DNA from: a virus
Direction: 5' to 3' (one strand)
Virus record (IMG/VR): IMGVR_UViG_3300006641_000030
Location: 1 to 64,000 of that record
DNA length: 64,000 bases
This document shows, in pieces, positions 46,941-56,213 of the stretch. The position numbers were made by a program, and so were the translations under genes. Under the pieces are notes generated by a model that worked only from the letters and a program-made list of their open reading frames with translations, was not told where the DNA came from and searched no databases. Position 1 is the first letter of the stretch. Each line of letters begins with the position of its first letter.

Positions 46941-48029
46941 CTAGGCGCCGACTGTGGCGTAGAGGAAGGCCTCCGGGAAGTACAGCCGGGGGACGCGAGC
47001 CGTGGCGTAGCGCCGGAACACGTTCTTCGTGAACGGGTTCGTGATGATCTCCGACTGCGCACCCTGCTGGATCGACGGAGGCGACGTGGAGTCGCCGCCC
47101 ACGAGGACCTGACCGTCCGCGACGTCCGCGATCCTCTGGCCGAAGAGCGTGTAGCCCGTCGTGAAGAGCACGCGGTTGTCCGGCAGCCACTTCGTGAGCT
47201 GGCGGTTGGTCGCGCCCTCGGGCAGGTAGCCTGCGTCGAGGACCTCCCAGTTCGAGCCCGCCCGCATGAGCGAGTTGATGTCGGCGACCGTCGGACGCAT
47301 GATGCTGCGCCCGTACGAGCTCAGGTAGCCGGCGATCTTCTCGTTCAGCTGGACGTGCCGGAACGTGTTGCTGTTGAGGTGGACGTTCTTGAGGTACTCG
47401 CCCGCGTCGTCCGCGCCGACGATGGACCACGTGAAGAGGTCCTCGACCGGGTCGGAGTTGACGTGGTCGGTCCACGCCGTGCCCGCCGTCGGGGTGTGCG
47501 AGACGTCGAAGTCGTAGTCGAACGTCTCCTCGGACCCGTCGGGGAACGTGACGGTGAACCCGCCCTTGAACGCCTCCCAGCGCATCCACTCCGTCAGCGT
47601 GGCGTTCCGCTTGGCCATGATGGTCAGGCGGTCCACGAGCGAGAGCATCGCGCCGCGGGCGATCCGCTCGTCACCCGAGTTGAGGGAGAGCCACTCCTCG
47701 GAGTCGAAGCGCTCCATCTCCTCGAGCAGGACGAGCTCGATGGCCTCCTCGCGCGACTTGGGCTTGGTCTTCATCAGCGGCGGAGTCGCGCTCCGTGCCT
47801 TGAACTGGCCCATGCCATGCGGGAGGACGTCGGTGATGCGGATGCGGGAGGAACGCGACTGGACCGTGACGAGCGGAGCGATGTTCGCTCCGTAGTACGC
47901 CCGGTTCTCCGCGCCCTGGCCGACATACGCCGGTGCCGCCGCGCCAGGGGAGGAGTTGGCCTCCATCTCGATGTTGCGGCGGACCGTGAACGTCAGGACC
48001 TGCTGGTCCCAGAAGTCACCCAGTGCCAT
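46941..48029 (-). CDS. Major capsid protein (lambda gpE-like family)
   Basis: The 362-residue protein has the E-family core: a helix rich in REEAIELVLLEEMERF, SGDERIARGAMLSLVDRL, then FPDGSEETFDYDFD and a long beta-rich C-terminus ending RLYFPEAFLYATVGA. It follows a decoration protein, as in lambda (D then E). The ATG has a GGAGG ribosome-binding site. No scaffold or protease is fused to it, consistent with a separate protease-like gene upstream. Confidence 0.85.
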   Translation of the reverse strand: MALGDFWDQQVLTFTVRRNIEMEANSSPGAAAPAYVGQGAENRAYYGANIAPLVTVQSRSSRIRITDVLPHGMGQFKARSATPPLMKTKPKSREEAIELVLLEEMERFDSEEWLSLNSGDERIARGAMLSLVDRLTIMAKRNATLTEWMRWEAFKGGFTVTFPDGSEETFDYDFDVSHTPTAGTAWTDHVNSDPVEDLFTWSIVGADDAGEYLKNVHLNSNTFRHVQLNEKIAGYLSSYGRSIMRPTVADINSLMRAGSNWEVLDAGYLPEGATNRQLTKWLPDNRVLFTTGYTLFGQRIADVADGQVLVGGDSTSPPSIQQGAQSEIITNPFTKNVFRRYATARVPRLYFPEAFLYATVGA

Positions 48030-48046
48030 GTGATGTCACCTCCTTT

Positions 48047-48550
48047 CTAGCTGAAGACGCAGTGCGGCAGAGCCGCCTTGACGATGGTCGAGTTGTCGTC
48101 GCCGTGGGTCCCCGCGTCGACGGCATCGTTGTAGCCCCAGAGGGCCGAGATGTCGAAGTGCGCGTTGAACCAGATCACGGGGACGTCCTGATCGGACACG
48201 GCGCCCGGGGTCGTACCGCTGTCGTCGACGATGAGCTCGACGTCGCGACCCAGGATGCCGATGATGTCGCCGGCCACGTACGCGCCACCGCCGCCGGACC
48301 CCAGAAGGGCGCCCATGCCGGCCGTGCCGTCGTTCATGTACAGCGGAGCCACCTTCTTGTCCGCCGTCCACGAGTCGCTCTTCACGAGCACGCTGCCGGC
48401 GGGGATGAAGTACCGGCCCGCCACGCCGGAGATCGACGTGTTGCAGAGGCTCGCGTCGAGCACGTACGAGCGGACGTCATCGAGGCCGCTGGGACCCTTG
48501 AGGATCTCGTCGGCGTAGATGAACTCGGTCTTCTTCACAACTCCTGCCAT
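48047..48550 (-). CDS. Head decoration protein (gpD-like)
   Basis: The 167-residue beta-rich protein lies directly before the major capsid gene, where gpD-like decoration proteins are found. It contains a GRYFIPAGSVLVK segment, a gly-rich turn (GSGGGGAYVAGDIIG) and a DVELIVDDSG strand, matching the layout of gpD/Hoc-type trimer caps. The start has GGAGG nine bases upstream. It would stabilise the packaged capsid. Confidence 0.7.
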   Translation of the reverse strand: MAGVVKKTEFIYADEILKGPSGLDDVRSYVLDASLCNTSISGVAGRYFIPAGSVLVKSDSWTADKKVAPLYMNDGTAGMGALLGSGGGGAYVAGDIIGILGRDVELIVDDSGTTPGAVSDQDVPVIWFNAHFDISALWGYNDAVDAGTHGDDNSTIVKAALPHCVFS

Positions 48551-48568
48551 GTTATGTCACCTCCCTTC

Positions 48569-49051
48569 CTAGATGAGTGGGGTGGTCTCGGAACCGCGTC
48601 CGAGATCCGACAGCAGCTTCTCGGCTGCCGCGGCGGGATCGACCTCGTTCTCCTCCTCCGGCTTCTCGTCGCCCTGCTTGACGCGGGGCTGGGAGAGCAG
48701 GAGCGAGTCGGCGGGGATCGCGGCGAGCATGCGCTCGACCACGTCCTGCACCGTGAGGTAGCGCTGCTCGCCCTCGATCGAGAGCGAGAGGACCGCCTCG
48801 TCGTCCGATGCGAGCAGCAGCTCGCACGCGGTCGCGACGACTGCGGGCGGATAGCCCGACAGCTCGAGCTCGGTCCGGCGAGCCTGGACCCGCATCTCAC
48901 GCACCTCGTTCCGCGTGCGCGCGAGCTCCATCTGCGCCTCCTCGAGCTCGTCGCGGCGGGACGCCTCGAGCTCGGCGAGGCGGGCGTCGGCCCGCTCGTC
49001 GATGATCCGCTCGAGGTCCTCCTGCGACAGCTCCATGATGTCCTCCGGCAT
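48569..49051 (-). CDS. Probable scaffolding protein, 160 aa
   Basis: The protein is a charged coiled coil (ELSQEDLERIIDERADARLAELE, then EEAQMELARTRNEVREMR), a short folded segment, and an acidic C-terminus, as expected of a capsid scaffold. It lies between the large protease-like gene and the decoration and capsid genes. The ATG has AAGGAGGTG upstream. A minor head protein is the alternative. Confidence 0.6.
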   Translation of the reverse strand: MPEDIMELSQEDLERIIDERADARLAELEASRRDELEEAQMELARTRNEVREMRVQARRTELELSGYPPAVVATACELLLASDDEAVLSLSIEGEQRYLTVQDVVERMLAAIPADSLLLSQPRVKQGDEKPEEENEVDPAAAAEKLLSDLGRGSETTPLI

Positions 49052-49053
49052 GG

Positions 49054-49221
49054 TTACACCTCCTTCCGTGGGTTCGTCGGGTCGGGATCCTCGCCCGTCT
49101 TGGGCGAAGGCTTGTAGGGGCCCGTCGGCAGCGGCCAGTCGTCCTGCGGCACCGGCATCGGGTTCCCCTGTTCGTCGATCACGTCTTCGACCGAAGACTC
49201 TGGAGGCAAACGAAGTTCCAC
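49054..49221 (-). CDS. Small Pro-rich protein, 55 aa
   Basis: A GTG follows directly after the stop of the metallopeptidase gene, with AGGAGG upstream. The protein is acidic and Pro-rich, with one conserved-looking segment (PMPVPQDDWPLPTGPY). It is not in a recognised family. It may be a linker or assembly peptide of the head; no domain can be proved. Confidence 0.5.
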   Translation of the reverse strand: MELRLPPESSVEDVIDEQGNPMPVPQDDWPLPTGPYKPSPKTGEDPDPTNPRKEV

Positions 49222-50790
49222 TCACGACCTCCTCCTGATGCGCAGGACTGGGATGCTGAACTCACCGACCTGAACGGCCGTCAGCTCGATGCCGGCGGCG
49301 TCGAGCACTTCTTGGATGGCCTCGAACAGGTCCTTCCACTCGTCGCCCTCGGGGTTCCAGTAGATCGCTTCGAAGCCGACCTCGCCGTAGCGTGCGCGCT
49401 TGTTGTCGAGGTCTCGCTTCCACTGGCCGCCGAGGGTCTGAGCCGCGTACATCTCCATGGCTCGGGCCCAGATCTCGCGCCAGCGCATGAGGTACTCGGC
49501 GTCCTTCTTGCCGATGGCCGGCTCGAGGTGCTTGATCGTGAAGCGCTTGAAGTTGGCGATCTCCTTCCAGTCTCGCATCGCACGCCCGAGCCGCGTGTGG
49601 TAGTGGTTCAAGACGTCCAGCGGGACCTCTGAGAGCGCCTCTCGCGTGATCAGCCTGATCTGACCCAGCCTCTCCTCCAAGAGGAGGGAGCCGAGCCTGT
49701 AGTCGAGCATGTGGCCGAGCTCGTGGATCGCGGTCGCGTGCATCCCGCTCTCACCGGGGCTGAGGCCGATCCTGTTCAGCGTCGGAGCGGCGTTGCCGAG
49801 CACGTCGGTCTGATGCACGTAGCCCCACCTGATGTCGTCCGCCCAGCTGCGCCACTCGTCGTTGAGCGTGCCGAGGGTGGTCGAGACCACGTTCATGAAG
49901 ACTGGGTCTTCCTGAGCTCGGCGATCGAGCTCGTCGAGGTACTGGTTGAACTGCCCGATGTCGCCGTTGTCGATGGCCTTCTCAGCCTGGCGCTGGAGCT
50001 TGACGAGGGGAGCGAGGAACACGTTGTCAGGATCAAGCTCATATGTGACATTGTACCCCTTCGCGTACATCAGTGCAAGTAGGGACTTGACTGCGGACAT
50101 CGCGTAGTCGTAGTCGTCCGCGTGCTGGAGGTTTCGCGGATCTGCGCTGAGCGCACGTTCGGCCTTGCGCGCCTCTTTTCTCCAGTACGCGACCCACCGC
50201 ACCAACGTAGGCTGGTCAACCTCTGCGTGCTCGACCATGGTCGCGACGTTGAAGTAGACGTCGTCCTTGATGTGCGCTGGGATGAGGCCCTCGTCCATCG
50301 GCTTGGGGTCCAAGCCAACCTTCGCCTCATCGAACTGCGGCATCGTGGACTTGTCGAACTGAGGCGTCTTGACCGTCAACAGGTGGTGCTGATGCGGCTT
50401 CGTCACCGAGCGAGCGGTGAACCGGCCCTTGCTCGCCGTCCCGCGGAACGCCTTGCCCTGCCTTCGTGCGGTGGCCTTGGGCGAGAGGCGCGGGTCGTCG
50501 GGAAGCTGCATCACGTTCATGTAGGTCCGGTCGATCTTGGCCTCGTCGAACGTGATCTCGCTGCGATCCAGGGCCCTGATGCCCTCAGCGGTGACGCCGT
50601 TCTGCAGAAGCCAGACGCGGTACCGCGCCAGCAGGATCGGCTTGTCCTCTTCGCGGATCCCCTCGTCCGGGGAGTAGCCCTTCTCCTCGCGCAGGTCGAC
50701 GTAGATGTCGAGAGCCATGAAGCGGCTCAGCCCGTCGACCCAGATGGAAGCTCTCCTGAGAGCGTTGTCGATCGGCTCTAGCGGGGCCAC
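49222..50790 (-). CDS. HExxH metallopeptidase-like virion-region protein
   Basis: The 522-residue protein carries AIHELGHMLDY at about residues 345-355, a zincin active site (HExxH), and downstream REIWARAMEMYAAQ, whose Glu could be the third zinc ligand. The middle contains TLVRWVAYWRKEARK near 185, a TLxxWxxYW unit also seen twice in the upstream 1584-residue protein. The GTG at 50790 has GGGGAG six bases upstream. Such metallopeptidases occur in polyvalent phage proteins that are injected with DNA or process the head. The substrate is unknown. Confidence 0.7.
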   Translation of the reverse strand: MAPLEPIDNALRRASIWVDGLSRFMALDIYVDLREEKGYSPDEGIREEDKPILLARYRVWLLQNGVTAEGIRALDRSEITFDEAKIDRTYMNVMQLPDDPRLSPKATARRQGKAFRGTASKGRFTARSVTKPHQHHLLTVKTPQFDKSTMPQFDEAKVGLDPKPMDEGLIPAHIKDDVYFNVATMVEHAEVDQPTLVRWVAYWRKEARKAERALSADPRNLQHADDYDYAMSAVKSLLALMYAKGYNVTYELDPDNVFLAPLVKLQRQAEKAIDNGDIGQFNQYLDELDRRAQEDPVFMNVVSTTLGTLNDEWRSWADDIRWGYVHQTDVLGNAAPTLNRIGLSPGESGMHATAIHELGHMLDYRLGSLLLEERLGQIRLITREALSEVPLDVLNHYHTRLGRAMRDWKEIANFKRFTIKHLEPAIGKKDAEYLMRWREIWARAMEMYAAQTLGGQWKRDLDNKRARYGEVGFEAIYWNPEGDEWKDLFEAIQEVLDAAGIELTAVQVGEFSIPVLRIRRRS

Positions 50791-50861
50791 GTCACGCTCC
50801 CCGTGAACCCACGGGACGTCAGGCGGCCTCGCTTGGTCGATGGGCCCGATCTCAGCCGGGC

Positions 50862-53800
50862 TTACGCTTTTGGGACGAACCTCTTGTTGAGCTCCGTGAG
50901 CACCGCCGCCAGGAGCTTGCGACGCTCCTCGCCGCGACCCCAGTCCGCGTCGCCACGGTCGTACTCGTCCTGGAGCGACTCCATGAGAGCTGCGGCCCAC
51001 TGCCGCAGCTGCGCCTCGCTCGCCTTGCTGAGCGGGACGGGGAACCCGTCGCTCATCAGCTTGTCCTGCAGCGTCTCGTAGGAGTAGTCCGGCGCGCTCC
51101 CGTCGCCGACCTGCGGGTTGTCGGGCGTGATGCCGTGGAACCGGGCCGCCTTGCGCAGGCCGTCGTTCGAGTACTCGGGCTCGCGAAGCGCGTACTCGTC
51201 CGGGATCGCCGGCGGCGTGTTCGGGTCCTCGTAGTAGGGGTTGTGGCTGTACGTCGTCTCCCTGAACCGCCGCTCACCGACGAAGGCGATGCCTGTCTTG
51301 AGCACGCCGCGATCTGCGAGGTCCTTGAGCATCGACTTGTTGTTGGGGTCGTACGGGTCCAGACCGACGGCCTTCAGCACCTCGTACGCGGTGCCGCCGG
51401 GGCTCGTCTTGAGATGCTCGACGACCTTGCTCTCAGCCGTCCAGGACGGGTACTTGGAGCTGTCGACCGGAACGCCGAGCCCGCTCAGGGCCTCAGCGAG
51501 AGCGCCGTCGCCCTCCATGTTGCGGATGATGCGCCGGCTCTCGAGCTCAAGCTCGTGCTTCTTGACCGCGTTCTGGTCCTTCTTGCGTGCCCAGTACCGC
51601 ATCCACTTGGTCAGCGTCCGGTCGTCGACGTCCTTCCACTCGGGGTTGAGCGCCGCACGGGCCGCCTCGAGCCGTCCCGCGTTGATCTTCCCGAGCTGCC
51701 GCCTGAGCCCGAAGTCGCCTTCCACAGCTCCGGTGGCCTTGCGAGCCGCGAGCTCCTTGTTGAGGGACGCGACCTCGTCCTGGTTGTTGCCCTGGCGCGT
51801 CCAGTAGCGGAGCCACTTCGCGAGCGTCTTGCTGTCTACGTCGGCGTACCGCGGGTTGAGGTTGCTGACCGCTGCCTCGCCCACGCGCTGCCGACGGGCA
51901 TTGAGCTCGTCCATGCGGGAACGGACGTAGTCGCCGCCACGGTAGAGGTCCTCCGCGGGGATGTCGACGTCGTACGTCGTGCCGTTCTTGAGCGAGATGC
52001 GGGCGAAGAACCTCGACCGCGTACCCACGATCTCCTCGTGGAGGTAGACCGAGCCGATCTTGTCCTCCATCGTGGGAGGCGTCCAGGGCATGCGCACCTG
52101 GCGAGGCGGGCGGTTGCCGGCGCGACCGAGCTTGTTGCGGATGATCTGGTTGCCCTTCTCGAGGTCCCGCTCCTTGCGCGCCTTGGTGTAGACCGTGAAC
52201 GGGGCCTTCTCGGGAGCGGTCATGCGGCGGAGCTTGTTGCGGAGCCGCTTGAGCTCCTTATCGTCCTCGTCGACCACCTCGTACTGCTTGAGAAGCTCGC
52301 GCTCGCGCTTCTTGATCGCCTTGCGCACCGCCGCGATCTCGGGGTGCTCGGGCTCCTTGGCGTCGTCGAACGGCAGCACGCTCTTCCCGAGGTAGCGCTC
52401 CTTCCACGTGTTGCCCCAGTCGCCGCGGGCCATGCCCTCCTTGAAGAGGTCTCTCGCCTCGGTCTTGTTGCGGGCGGTGATGTGGAAGCCGCCCTCCCTG
52501 CCGATCGAGACCTCGTACTTGAAGCGCGAGACGTGCTTGGCCTTGATCTGCTCCCCACCCGGGGTCTTCCAGGCGCTGACAGCGGCGACCTCGCGCGAGC
52601 TGTCGAACGGCGGACGCACCCGCTGAGGACCGCGAGTCGTCATGACGACCTCGGTAGCGCCCTTGGGCCGCAGCTTCTTGGCCTCCGCCTTGCGCTTCTC
52701 GTACTTGGGCTTCTCGAAGATGTCCCACTCGGTGAGGCCCGTGCCGACCTCGCCCTTGCGGTTGCGCCGGCCGGGGAGCTTGAGCGAGTCGATCTGCCCC
52801 GGCGGCATCAGCGTGGCGGAGTTGATCGGGAGGCGCGTGTACTCGTGGCCGGACTCCAGGTGCTTGACGCGGACGCCACTCGGCGCCGTGCCCAGGATCT
52901 GATGCGGCCCGTTCAGCAGTGCCCAACCTTCGGCCATGCGCTTCTGCTCGCGCGGCGTCGTGTGGTCGCGACCGCCCAGCATCACGATATCGCCGGGCTT
53001 GAAGTCCGCGAGCGTCTTGCCCGACGACTTCGCGCGGATCGGCTTGTCGGAGTCGAACTTCGGCACGTCCTCACCCTCGCGAAGCTCGCGGACCTCGCCC
53101 ATGCGGTACTCGCGCTGTTGGCCGGGAGCGTGGTCCCACTCGACGACCGTGCCGACGCGCGGGTCACGCTGGTCGCCAGGGCGTACCTCGACGACCGTGC
53201 CGCGGCGCATCTCGGGATCGTCGAGCCGCCGCTTCTCGAAGCGCATCGTGACGCGCTTGCCGACCGGGATCGCGTTGCGCATCGGGTCACGCGACGCGTC
53301 CGACTTGGGCATCACGATAGCGCTGATCTGATCCTTGGTCAGCCACTTCTGCTCGCCGCCCTCGTCCGTCAGCGTAGCTGTGCGGCCGTCCCAGGCTTCG
53401 AGCCACCACGTCTTGTCGTCGATCTCGATGAACGGCTGACCGTCAGGGTCGTCCTGGGGCCAGTCGGTGAACGTCTCGCCGACTCGTGCGGCCGCTGTGA
53501 TCCGCTGAAGCAGCTCCTGCCCGTTCTGCTGAGGCTTGAACGGCTTGGGAGCGTCGAGGCTCGTCCCACCGGAGTTGTCGAACGCCTTGAGGTCGGCCAG
53601 GAGCTTTTCGACAGTGAAGTCCTTGCGAGGGTAAGTGCGCGACAGCGACTTGCCCTTCCCGTCGATCTTGACACGGACGATGCTTCCGCGACCTGGCACA
53701 CCCGTGGACCCGATCGCGCCCTTGTTGAGGTCCACCTGAGGATGACTGTCGAGCACGACGCGGTCGATGACCTTCGAGCCCTTCGCCAGGTGCGTGACGT

Positions 53801-55616
53801 TCAGCAGCCCCGAGATCTGCTTGCGCAGGGTGTCGAGGATGTCGATCGTCTCCATGAACTCGCCGCCCTTGCCTAGCGGTGCGTCCTTGGGCCAGCGCGG
53901 ATGCTTGCTCGGCTCCCAGACGCCCGGCACCGCGAGCCGAAGGACGACCTCCTTCTTGACGCGGATCAGCGGCTGCTGGCTGAAGTTCACCGTCACGCCG
54001 ACCTGCTGGAGGTCGTCACAGACGTCGTCGGCCTGCGTGTCCAGGCCGAACCGTCCACAGACGTCGCCCTCGTAGTAGTACTCGCAGTTAGCGCACGAGC
54101 GAGCGAGCGACTCCGCCTCACGATGGTTGACGCTGGACGGGAACTCGAGGTCGCTCGACCCGCCGCCGAAGCCGCTGATCCGAGGGCGGTCGAGCATGGG
54201 CGAGTCATTGTAGCTGGTCTCGAGCTCGGCGAGGAACTCGTCCACCGACGCGGTGAGCGTGCTCTTGAGCTCGAGCTCTGCCGCAGCCTTGGCAAGAGCG
54301 GCGGCCGCCTTGGCCTTGACGCTCGCGGGCATACGCGTCTTGGAGAACAGGAGCAGAGCGGCTCGCACGCCGCGCTTGTTCAGCTTCCCGTGCTGCTTGT
54401 ATGGCAGCTTGCGGTACTGCTTGCCGTCCTCGGTCCAGACGGCCGCGAAGTCCGAGTCCTCGAGCGTGTCGCGCGGCGTCGGATCGTACCAGGACAGCTC
54501 GAGCGGCTCCTCGTCCTCGGGCAGGTCTTCGCCGTCGATCTCTGCGGTCGGGACCTCGTCCGCGTCCTCGACGTCGATCTCCTCCTCCTCGAGCATCTTG
54601 ACGAGGGCCTCTTCGAGCAGCTCGTCGTCGGAGTCAGCCTCCAGAGCGGTCTCGATGTCGAGCTCCTCGGGCTCGTCCGAGAGCTCGTAGCTGATCGAGG
54701 CCATGAGCTCCTCGTACTGCCCGGGGTCAGCCGCCCCGACCTTGAGCCCGTCGATCACGGGCTTGGCCGTGAGCGCGAGATGCTTGAGGACGTTCTTGAA
54801 GCGCTTCCCGTCCTTGTGCCGGGTCACGCCGGAGAGCGACACGCCGACCGACCGACCCGGGATCGTGCCCCGGAGCACGCGACCCTCGGCGTCGGGCTCG
54901 GTGAACTCGACTCCGGTCAGGAGGATGTGGTGGCCCGGCCGCTGAGGATCCGCGACGACCTTGACCGCCCGCACGTGGCCCGTGTTGCGGAGCAGCTCGT
55001 CGACCTCGGTGCGAGGATGCTCGAGCGGCACCGTGACGTGCTCCCACGCTCCCTCGTCGAAGTTGCGCTTGATCTCGGCCAGCAGATCGAAGTCGATCTT
55101 CAGCGGCCCGCGGGCGCCGGCCACGGGGTTGCGCTCCCATGTCCCGGTTCGCGTGGCCTCGAGCCAGACGAGGCCGTCCTTCTTGGTCGCGACGGAGCTC
55201 TCGAGCCAGAGCTCCGCGTCGATGCCGTCGAAGAAGCCCTCGGGAGCTTCGACGCTTGCCTTCATCAGCTCCCCCTTCATCTTCTCGCGAGTTGCGGCTG
55301 CGACGCGCGTCGTCTTGCCCTTGCCGCGCCAGTAGGTCGGGCCTGCGCCGTGCTTGCCCTTGACGCTGATGCCCCAGTACTTGTACCAGGCGTCCTTGAG
55401 CCAGCCCGCTGCGCGATCGGGGTCTCCGCCGAACCCGCGCGCGATGACCTCGGGATGCCGAGTCTCGAGCACGCGCTTGATCTTGTGGAACTTCGGGATG
55501 CGGCCGTTGCCGCCCCACTTGTGCGCTGAGCGGACGATGTACTTGAGCGGGCCGCGGATCTCCTTCTGGGATGCTCCGCCTGTGCCCGGCGGATCGCCGA
55601 GGTTCAAGTCCGTCAT
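50862..55616 (-). CDS. Giant multidomain virion protein with protease/scaffold-like N-terminus (polyvalent)
   Basis: The 1584-residue protein has an N-terminal domain (about 100-300) with the KIDFDLLAEIKRNFDEG, VPLEHPRTEV and LKHLALTAKPVIDGL blocks seen in Mu-like head protease/scaffold proteins. A Cys-rich CANCEYY segment follows, then the SKHPRWPKDAPLGKGGEF module near 562. Next come several small beta domains (for example GDIVMLGG near 870) and two copies of a TLxKWxRYW unit near 1255 and 1325. The start has AGGAGG four bases upstream. It may mature the capsid and also travel into the host, as polyvalent proteins do. Confidence 0.75.
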   Translation of the reverse strand: MTDLNLGDPPGTGGASQKEIRGPLKYIVRSAHKWGGNGRIPKFHKIKRVLETRHPEVIARGFGGDPDRAAGWLKDAWYKYWGISVKGKHGAGPTYWRGKGKTTRVAAATREKMKGELMKASVEAPEGFFDGIDAELWLESSVATKKDGLVWLEATRTGTWERNPVAGARGPLKIDFDLLAEIKRNFDEGAWEHVTVPLEHPRTEVDELLRNTGHVRAVKVVADPQRPGHHILLTGVEFTEPDAEGRVLRGTIPGRSVGVSLSGVTRHKDGKRFKNVLKHLALTAKPVIDGLKVGAADPGQYEELMASISYELSDEPEELDIETALEADSDDELLEEALVKMLEEEEIDVEDADEVPTAEIDGEDLPEDEEPLELSWYDPTPRDTLEDSDFAAVWTEDGKQYRKLPYKQHGKLNKRGVRAALLLFSKTRMPASVKAKAAAALAKAAAELELKSTLTASVDEFLAELETSYNDSPMLDRPRISGFGGGSSDLEFPSSVNHREAESLARSCANCEYYYEGDVCGRFGLDTQADDVCDDLQQVGVTVNFSQQPLIRVKKEVVLRLAVPGVWEPSKHPRWPKDAPLGKGGEFMETIDILDTLRKQISGLLNVTHLAKGSKVIDRVVLDSHPQVDLNKGAIGSTGVPGRGSIVRVKIDGKGKSLSRTYPRKDFTVEKLLADLKAFDNSGGTSLDAPKPFKPQQNGQELLQRITAAARVGETFTDWPQDDPDGQPFIEIDDKTWWLEAWDGRTATLTDEGGEQKWLTKDQISAIVMPKSDASRDPMRNAIPVGKRVTMRFEKRRLDDPEMRRGTVVEVRPGDQRDPRVGTVVEWDHAPGQQREYRMGEVRELREGEDVPKFDSDKPIRAKSSGKTLADFKPGDIVMLGGRDHTTPREQKRMAEGWALLNGPHQILGTAPSGVRVKHLESGHEYTRLPINSATLMPPGQIDSLKLPGRRNRKGEVGTGLTEWDIFEKPKYEKRKAEAKKLRPKGATEVVMTTRGPQRVRPPFDSSREVAAVSAWKTPGGEQIKAKHVSRFKYEVSIGREGGFHITARNKTEARDLFKEGMARGDWGNTWKERYLGKSVLPFDDAKEPEHPEIAAVRKAIKKRERELLKQYEVVDEDDKELKRLRNKLRRMTAPEKAPFTVYTKARKERDLEKGNQIIRNKLGRAGNRPPRQVRMPWTPPTMEDKIGSVYLHEEIVGTRSRFFARISLKNGTTYDVDIPAEDLYRGGDYVRSRMDELNARRQRVGEAAVSNLNPRYADVDSKTLAKWLRYWTRQGNNQDEVASLNKELAARKATGAVEGDFGLRRQLGKINAGRLEAARAALNPEWKDVDDRTLTKWMRYWARKKDQNAVKKHELELESRRIIRNMEGDGALAEALSGLGVPVDSSKYPSWTAESKVVEHLKTSPGGTAYEVLKAVGLDPYDPNNKSMLKDLADRGVLKTGIAFVGERRFRETTYSHNPYYEDPNTPPAIPDEYALREPEYSNDGLRKAARFHGITPDNPQVGDGSAPDYSYETLQDKLMSDGFPVPLSKASEAQLRQWAAALMESLQDEYDRGDADWGRGEERRKLLAAVLTELNKRFVPKA

Positions 55617-55630
55617 GAGGCCTCCTGTAG

Positions 55631-55915
55631 CTACTCCGAGCCCGGGTTGGGGTGCAGCGCGAACGTGTGCCTGCAGTCCGGCTCGGGACACTTGATCGGG
55701 ACGATGACTTGCGATGCGTACTTGGACGAGTGTTGCAGCGGCGTGAAGGCGAGCACGTCGTTCGAGCGCTCACAGGCTGGGCAGGTGATCGTACGGCCCT
55801 GCACCAACGGCGTGTTGCTTCGAGAGACGAACGCGAGGAGCTCGTCCTCGAGCGGCTTGCGAACCGGCACGGGGTCCCGCTTGACGAGCGACTTGGGCTT
55901 GGCCTTCTCGGTCAC
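55631..55915 (-). CDS. Zinc-ribbon protein, 94 aa
   Basis: A GTG overlaps the stop of the gene upstream (GTGA); the longer frame above it is a shadow. The last 45 residues carry CPAC and CPEPDC pairs, a zinc ribbon. The N-terminus is basic (KAKPKSLVKRDP). It lies between the polyvalent proteins and could be a DNA- or protein-binding accessory. No family is named. Confidence 0.65.
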   Translation of the reverse strand: MTEKAKPKSLVKRDPVPVRKPLEDELLAFVSRSNTPLVQGRTITCPACERSNDVLAFTPLQHSSKYASQVIVPIKCPEPDCRHTFALHPNPGSE

Positions 55916-56166
55916 AGCTTCGGCCCCACGATCTCCTCGACCTTGCGCGGCTCGCGCGTCTTCGGCGCGACCCTGTTGTGGCGAGCGAAGAACCGGACTC
56001 GGTCCTGCTCGCGACGCCAGATGCCGCACTCGAAGTAGTCGCGCTGGCACTTGGACCCCTCCAAGGGCTGCATGTGGCCCTGGATCCTGCACAGGACATC
56101 GTCTCGGTTCCGCGACGTGACCGGGTGCTTGATCTCGGCCGCGGGACACGCTGTCGCTCTCGGCAT
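55912..56166 (-). CDS. Small Cys-containing basic protein, 84 aa
   Basis: The ATG lies about 13 bases below dyad copy 4, with CTGGAGG upstream. The protein is basic, with Cys near 33 and a CQRDYFECG pair that may bind zinc. It is mostly helical and ends in EEIVGPKL. No family is recognised. It starts a small two-gene group below the dyad. Confidence 0.6.
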   Translation of the reverse strand: MPRATACPAAEIKHPVTSRNRDDVLCRIQGHMQPLEGSKCQRDYFECGIWRREQDRVRFFARHNRVAPKTREPRKVEEIVGPKL

Positions 56167-56178
56167 CGCGTCCTCCAG

Positions 56179-56212
56179 TTTACTCAGTCGGTTATTTACC
56201 GAAACCGATTAT
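56179..56212. promoter_or_regulatory. 34-bp dyad element, copy 4
   Basis: TTTA-N10-TATTTA-N10-TTAT, with inner TCGGT/ACCGA arms at 56188-56202. It lies directly after the stop of the small ORF at 56214 and 13 bases before the next start. Its centre is TATTTA, where the other copies have AATATA. Confidence 0.65.
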
Positions 56213-56213
56213 C

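Noticed and set aside
51135-53876. Very long plus-strand open frames (here 913 codons; also 40456-42543 and 34-2067)
   Set aside because: They are antisense shadows of GC-rich minus-strand genes with strong domain evidence. They have biased Arg/Leu/Val/Asp/Ala composition, no recognisable domains and no ribosome-binding sites in operon context.
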